A stretch of 64,000 nucleotides of DNA, from the NCBI GenBank assembly GCA_947474995.1, contig CANJNJ010000005.1:1-64000 (forward strand), read 5' to 3'. Under the pieces are notes generated by a model. It did not search any database and was not told the origin of the DNA. It saw only the letters and a program-made list of their open reading frames with translations. The stretch comes from Opitutaceae bacterium (lineage in GTDB: Bacteria > Verrucomicrobiota > Verrucomicrobiia > Opitutales > Opitutaceae). Made by a program: the position numbers and the translations under genes. Shown here piece after piece: positions 61,132 through 64,000 of the stretch. Positions within the stretch are counted from its first letter, which is position 1. Each line of letters starts with the position of its first letter.

Positions 61132-62358
61132 GTGAAAAAATCTCCAACCCCCATGACATTTCGCTTTTTCACCGCCCTCGCCTTCAGCACGGTTGCTCCG
61201 TTTTGCGCCCCGGCCGCCACGTTTGGCGATGACCTGGCGTTTCTTCGCCAGCACACCTCGGTGGTACTGCTGGGCGATCCAGCAGGGCAGGCCCAGGTCG
61301 CGGTGGTGCCAGCGTGGCAGGGTCGGGTGATGACGAGCACGGCGCGCGCGGCGGGCGGCGCGAGTTTTGGCTGGGTTAACCGCGCGCTCATCGCGTCCGG
61401 CAAACTCCAGCCTCACATCAACGTTTTCGGCGGCGAAGATCGCTTCTGGCTCGGACCCGAGGGCGGACAATTTTCCATTTTCTTCGCGCCCGGCGCGGCG
61501 TTCGACCTCGAGCATTGGCAAACGCCCGCGGCGATCGATTCGGAGCCGTTCGAGATCATCAGCCAGTCCAAGGACCGGGTGCTGTGCCGGCGGACGGTCG
61601 CGTTGACCAACTATTCGGGCACGCGGTTGCGCGTCGAGGTCAACCGGGAGGTGCGGCTGCTGTCGGCGGCGGAGGCGCTAACGGCGCGGGGTCTGAAGTT
61701 GCCCGGCGGGGTGTCGGCAGTGGCGTTTGAATCGGTCAACACGATCAAGAACACGGGGACGGAGGTCTGGAAGAGAGAGACCGGCCTGCTCTCGATTTGG
61801 ATTCTCGGCATGTTCAACGCCTCGCCGTCGGCCACCGTCGTCGTGCCCTACAAGGCGGGCTCCGAGGCGGCGCTCGGGCCGGTCGTCAACGATGCGTATT
61901 TCGGGAAAGTCCCGGCGGATCGCCTCGTGGTGAAGGATGGCGTCGTTTACTTTAAGGCCGACGCGAATCACCGCGGGAAGATCGGGTTTTCGCCGCGGCG
62001 CGCGCCGAGCATCCTCGGCAGTTACGACGCCGAGGGCCATACGCTGACGCTCGTGACGTTTACCCGGCCCGAGGGCGCGACCGACTACGTCAATTCGATG
62101 TGGGAAATTCAAAAGGCCCCTTACGCCGGCGATGTCGTCAACAGTTACAACGACGGACCGCCGCAGCCGGGCGCGGCGCAATTGGGAAAATTCTACGAAC
62201 TGGAGAGCTCCTCACCGGCGCTCGCGCTGGCGCCGGGCGCGACGGCCACCCACGTGCAGCAGACGATTCACGTGCAGGGGGGCGAGGTGGCGTTGGACAC
62301 GCTGGCGAGGGCGGCGTTGGGGGTCGGGTTGGAGCAGATTAAGGCGGGGGGGAGGTAG
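61132..62358 (+). CDS. secreted DUF6786-like protein
   Basis: This 408-residue protein starts at a GTG preceded by GAGGTGG seven bases upstream, giving MKKSPTPMTFRFFTALAFSTVAPFCAPAAT, a good signal peptide. An ATG at 61153 would also give one. Conserved-looking blocks include FGDDLAFLRQHTSVVLLGDPAGQAQVAVVPAWQGRVMTSTA, FGGEDRFWLGPEGGQFSIFFAPG and NDAYFGKVPADRL, as in a family of unknown function common in Bacteroidetes and Verrucomicrobia. The fold recalls sugar mutarotase-like (galactose mutarotase) domains with EDRFWLGPEGGQ as a binding loop, but that is inference. It has no operon partners. Confidence 0.8.
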   Translation: MKKSPTPMTFRFFTALAFSTVAPFCAPAATFGDDLAFLRQHTSVVLLGDPAGQAQVAVVPAWQGRVMTSTARAAGGASFGWVNRALIASGKLQPHINVFGGEDRFWLGPEGGQFSIFFAPGAAFDLEHWQTPAAIDSEPFEIISQSKDRVLCRRTVALTNYSGTRLRVEVNREVRLLSAAEALTARGLKLPGGVSAVAFESVNTIKNTGTEVWKRETGLLSIWILGMFNASPSATVVVPYKAGSEAALGPVVNDAYFGKVPADRLVVKDGVVYFKADANHRGKIGFSPRRAPSILGSYDAEGHTLTLVTFTRPEGATDYVNSMWEIQKAPYAGDVVNSYNDGPPQPGAAQLGKFYELESSSPALALAPGATATHVQQTIHVQGGEVALDTLARAALGVGLEQIKAGGR

Positions 62359-62418
62359 TTGAGCGTTTGGAGTTGAGGGTTGAGAGTTGGGGGGAGCGAA
62401 TGGTTGGTCTTTCGCTCG

Positions 62419-62485
62419 CTTTGGAGTGCGGCGCCCTGGCGCCCCTGTTCGACAAAAAGCGGCGCTAGGTCGCCGCACTCCAAAT
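62419..62485. repeat. gagtgcggcgcccyggcgcc inverted repeat
   Basis: ctttggagtgcggcgccctg and ctaggtcgccgcactccaaa surround cgcccctgttcgacaaaaag. It lies between the convergent ends of the DUF6786-like gene and rsmD. Confidence 0.85.
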
Positions 62486-63051
62486 TAGGCGGAACGCCGA
62501 AAGAGGCACACCGTCGGCTGTCGGACGCCTTTGCCGAGGCGCTTGAGGAGGTCCCAACCGGCGGGGGCGAGAGTCACTTCGCCAGGGAGCTCGAAGGCGA
62601 CGAGGGCGTCGGGCTTCGCGGCGAGCGTGACGGAGAGGCGCGCAAACAACGCGGGGGCGAGGTCGACGATTAGCTCGTAGGGCGGATCGATGAAGACGAG
62701 GTCGGGCAACTCGCCCGCGGGCAGGGGCACGGTGCGCGCGTCGGCTTGAATTACCACGAGGTCGCCGGGGGCGCGGCCGAGGCTTTTACAGACGGCGGCG
62801 ATGTTTTGGCGCACGCAGGCGGCGGCCTTGGCGTTTTGCTCCACAAATACCCCACCCGCGGCGCCGCGGCTCAGCGCTTCGAGGCCGTAGGCGCCGCTGC
62901 CAGCGAAGAGGTCGAGGAATCGGGCGCCGCTGACGCGCTCGCCCAGGCTGGAGAACAGGCTTTGGCGCATGCCATCGGTCGCGGGGCGAACGGCGTCGCC
63001 TTTGGGCGCGACCAAAGGGATACCACGGGCGATGCCGCCGCTTATGCGCAT
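62485..63051 (-). CDS. rsmD: 16S rRNA (guanine966-N2)-methyltransferase
   Basis: This 188-residue SAM-dependent enzyme begins MRISGGIARGIPLVAPKGDAVRPATDGMRQSLFSSL, the RsmD-specific N-terminus (RI.GG..+G ... RPT.+.+R..+F). It continues with the SAM motif FLDLFAGSGAYGLEALSRGA and the catalytic DPPY (LVFIDPPYELI). It modifies G966 of 16S rRNA during 30S assembly. The length is normal. The 3' end touches the repeat at 62419-62485, and the start is followed upstream by a gacgccggtcggagaccgac unit at 63082. Confidence 0.95.
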   Translation of the reverse strand: MRISGGIARGIPLVAPKGDAVRPATDGMRQSLFSSLGERVSGARFLDLFAGSGAYGLEALSRGAAGGVFVEQNAKAAACVRQNIAAVCKSLGRAPGDLVVIQADARTVPLPAGELPDLVFIDPPYELIVDLAPALFARLSVTLAAKPDALVAFELPGEVTLAPAGWDLLKRLGKGVRQPTVCLFRRSA

Positions 63052-63081
63052 TGTTCGGACCTCCGCTGGGTTGACCGCATC

Positions 63082-63106
63082 GACGCCGGTCGGAGACCGA
63101 CGCTAC
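63082..63106. repeat. cgccggtcggagaccg unit
   Basis: gacgccggtcggagaccgac plus gctac is nearly identical to 61072-61096 (one base different). It lies between divergent rsmD and the MBL-fold gene. Confidence 0.75.
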
Positions 63107-63207
63107 TTCGAGCCGGCGGCGGCGCAGCGAAACGCGCCACCCTCCCGGGACGCGGGCCTCGCGCCAGTTGCGCCCGGGGCAGATTGGCATTTATAAACAC
63201 GCGTGCG

Positions 63208-64000
63208 ATGACACCGCCGCTTTCCGACCACTTCAACGGGAAAACTTTTTTTCAGCCTCATCACCGCGGGTCCGGTCGCTGGCGCGACCTGTGGCGCTGG
63301 AAAATGACCGCCAAGCCGGCACCGTGGCCCGCCCACGTATCCCTCGTGCCCCAACCCCCGCCACCGTCGCCCAGGGACAGCACCGTTGTCGCGACGTGGA
63401 TCGGCCATGCCTCGTTTCTCCTGCAGACTGCCCACGCAAACATCCTGATCGATCCGGTGTTCGCGGAGCGCGCCAGCCCGTTTCAATGGATTGGTCCGCG
63501 CCGGGCGCACCCGCCGGGAATTTCTTTCGCGAACCTGCCGCGCATCGACGTAGTCCTGCTCAGTCACGACCACTACGATCACTGCGACACCGAAACGTTG
63601 CGCCGGCTGGCGAAAGCTTACGCACCGGTATTTGTGGCGCCTTTGCGTCACCGCGACCTGTTGTCAGGCGCAGGGGCCACCAAGATCGTGGAACTCGATT
63701 GGTGGGACGCGCACGCACTCGAGTCCGGAATATCCGTCACGCTCACGCCCTCCAAGCACTGGAGCAACCGGCTCGGCACGCCGGTGAATCACCGGCTGTG
63801 GGGCGGTTTTTATCTCAATATCGGACTTCGACGCGCGTGGTTCGTCGGCGACTCAGGGTATGACGCGGAGTTATTTCGGGAGGTGCGCCGGCGCTGTGAA
63901 GCCCCGGATCTGGCCTTGGTCCCGATCGGGGCGTATGAACCGCGGTGGTTTATGGCGCCGATGCACATGAATCCGGTCGAGGCGGTGCAACTGCATCGCG
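63208..64000 (+). CDS. metallo-beta-lactamase fold hydrolase (UlaG/NAPE-PLD-like), 3' partial
   Basis: The start at 63208 opens a frame that reaches the window end with no stop; 264 residues are visible. TWIGHASFLLQTAHANILIDPVF (about 63-85) and the metal-binding motif SHDHYDHCD (HxHxDH at 120-125) are followed by TPSKHWSNRLG, with a further metal His, and VGDSGYDAELF, with the bridging Asp. GAYEPRWFMAPMHMNPVEAVQLH is typical of N-acyl-phosphatidylethanolamine phospholipase D-like and UlaG-like proteins. No signal peptide is seen. The substrate is not certain; a phosphodiester or lactone hydrolase is the family expectation. Confidence 0.9.
   Translation, partial: MTPPLSDHFNGKTFFQPHHRGSGRWRDLWRWKMTAKPAPWPAHVSLVPQPPPPSPRDSTVVATWIGHASFLLQTAHANILIDPVFAERASPFQWIGPRRAHPPGISFANLPRIDVVLLSHDHYDHCDTETLRRLAKAYAPVFVAPLRHRDLLSGAGATKIVELDWWDAHALESGISVTLTPSKHWSNRLGTPVNHRLWGGFYLNIGLRRAWFVGDSGYDAELFREVRRRCEAPDLALVPIGAYEPRWFMAPMHMNPVEAVQLHR

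Overview
The window is high-GC chromosomal DNA that fits the Verrucomicrobiota, most likely an Opitutaceae-type soil or freshwater bacterium. The evidence is indirect: a PEP-CTERM protein, large Ig/MBG-like surface proteins, TonB receptors of the Opitutaceae style, an SdhCAB succinate dehydrogenase with a single membrane subunit, many Gfo/Idh/MocA, sialidase-like and FAD sugar-oxidation genes, and numerous dispersed palindromic repeats between genes. No rRNA operon, CRISPR array, prophage or transposase gene was seen. Both window ends cut genes (a YVTN beta-propeller on the left, a metallo-beta-lactamase-fold hydrolase on the right).

Layout. 0-6 kb: beta-propeller fragment, secreted esterase, Gfo/Idh/MocA oxidoreductase, an internally deleted glutamine-amidotransferase remnant, GNAT, and a DUF485 plus SSS symporter pair of the acetate-permease type. 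6-18.6 kb: housekeeping genes mostly on the minus strand (gpsA, lysA, a secreted beta-propeller, sdhCAB, an adenylate-forming enzyme, a NUDIX hydrolase, a LysM protein), then tRNA-Pro and a soluble kinase with a cyclic-nucleotide domain. 18.8-27.4 kb: a TonB siderophore-type receptor, a truncated FMN 2-hydroxyacid dehydrogenase, and a sugar-acid type cluster (Gfo/Idh/MocA, MFS, Kelch protein, enolase-superfamily dehydratase, convergent PhyH dioxygenase). 27.9-33.2 kb: a 1133-residue surface protein, a PEP-CTERM protein and a TPR-type membrane protein.

33.4-48 kb is the most distinctive part: an SSS symporter facing away from a co-oriented series made of an FAD oxidoreductase fused to a sialidase-like propeller, a DapA/NanA-family aldolase, an AraC regulator, a sialidase-like secreted protein, a large TonB receptor, an alpha/beta hydrolase, a second FAD oxidoreductase and a second sialidase-like protein. 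A 24-base element is identical upstream of the symporter, the first sialidase-like gene and the TonB receptor, with a diverged version before the FAD fusion gene. This looks like one regulon for uptake and oxidative breakdown of an unidentified glycan or glycoside.

48-64 kb: purU, a quinone reductase, carB, a dihaem cytochrome c plus PQQ dehydrogenase pair carrying the Asp signature of lanthanide enzymes, an NtrC-like regulator with a decayed ATPase domain, a pilC/gspF gene broken by an exact 17-base tandem duplication, tRNA-Gly, rsmE, a DUF6786-like secreted protein, rsmD and the MBL-fold gene. At least eight families of inverted repeats occupy the intergenic spaces, often at gene 3' ends and beside the broken genes.
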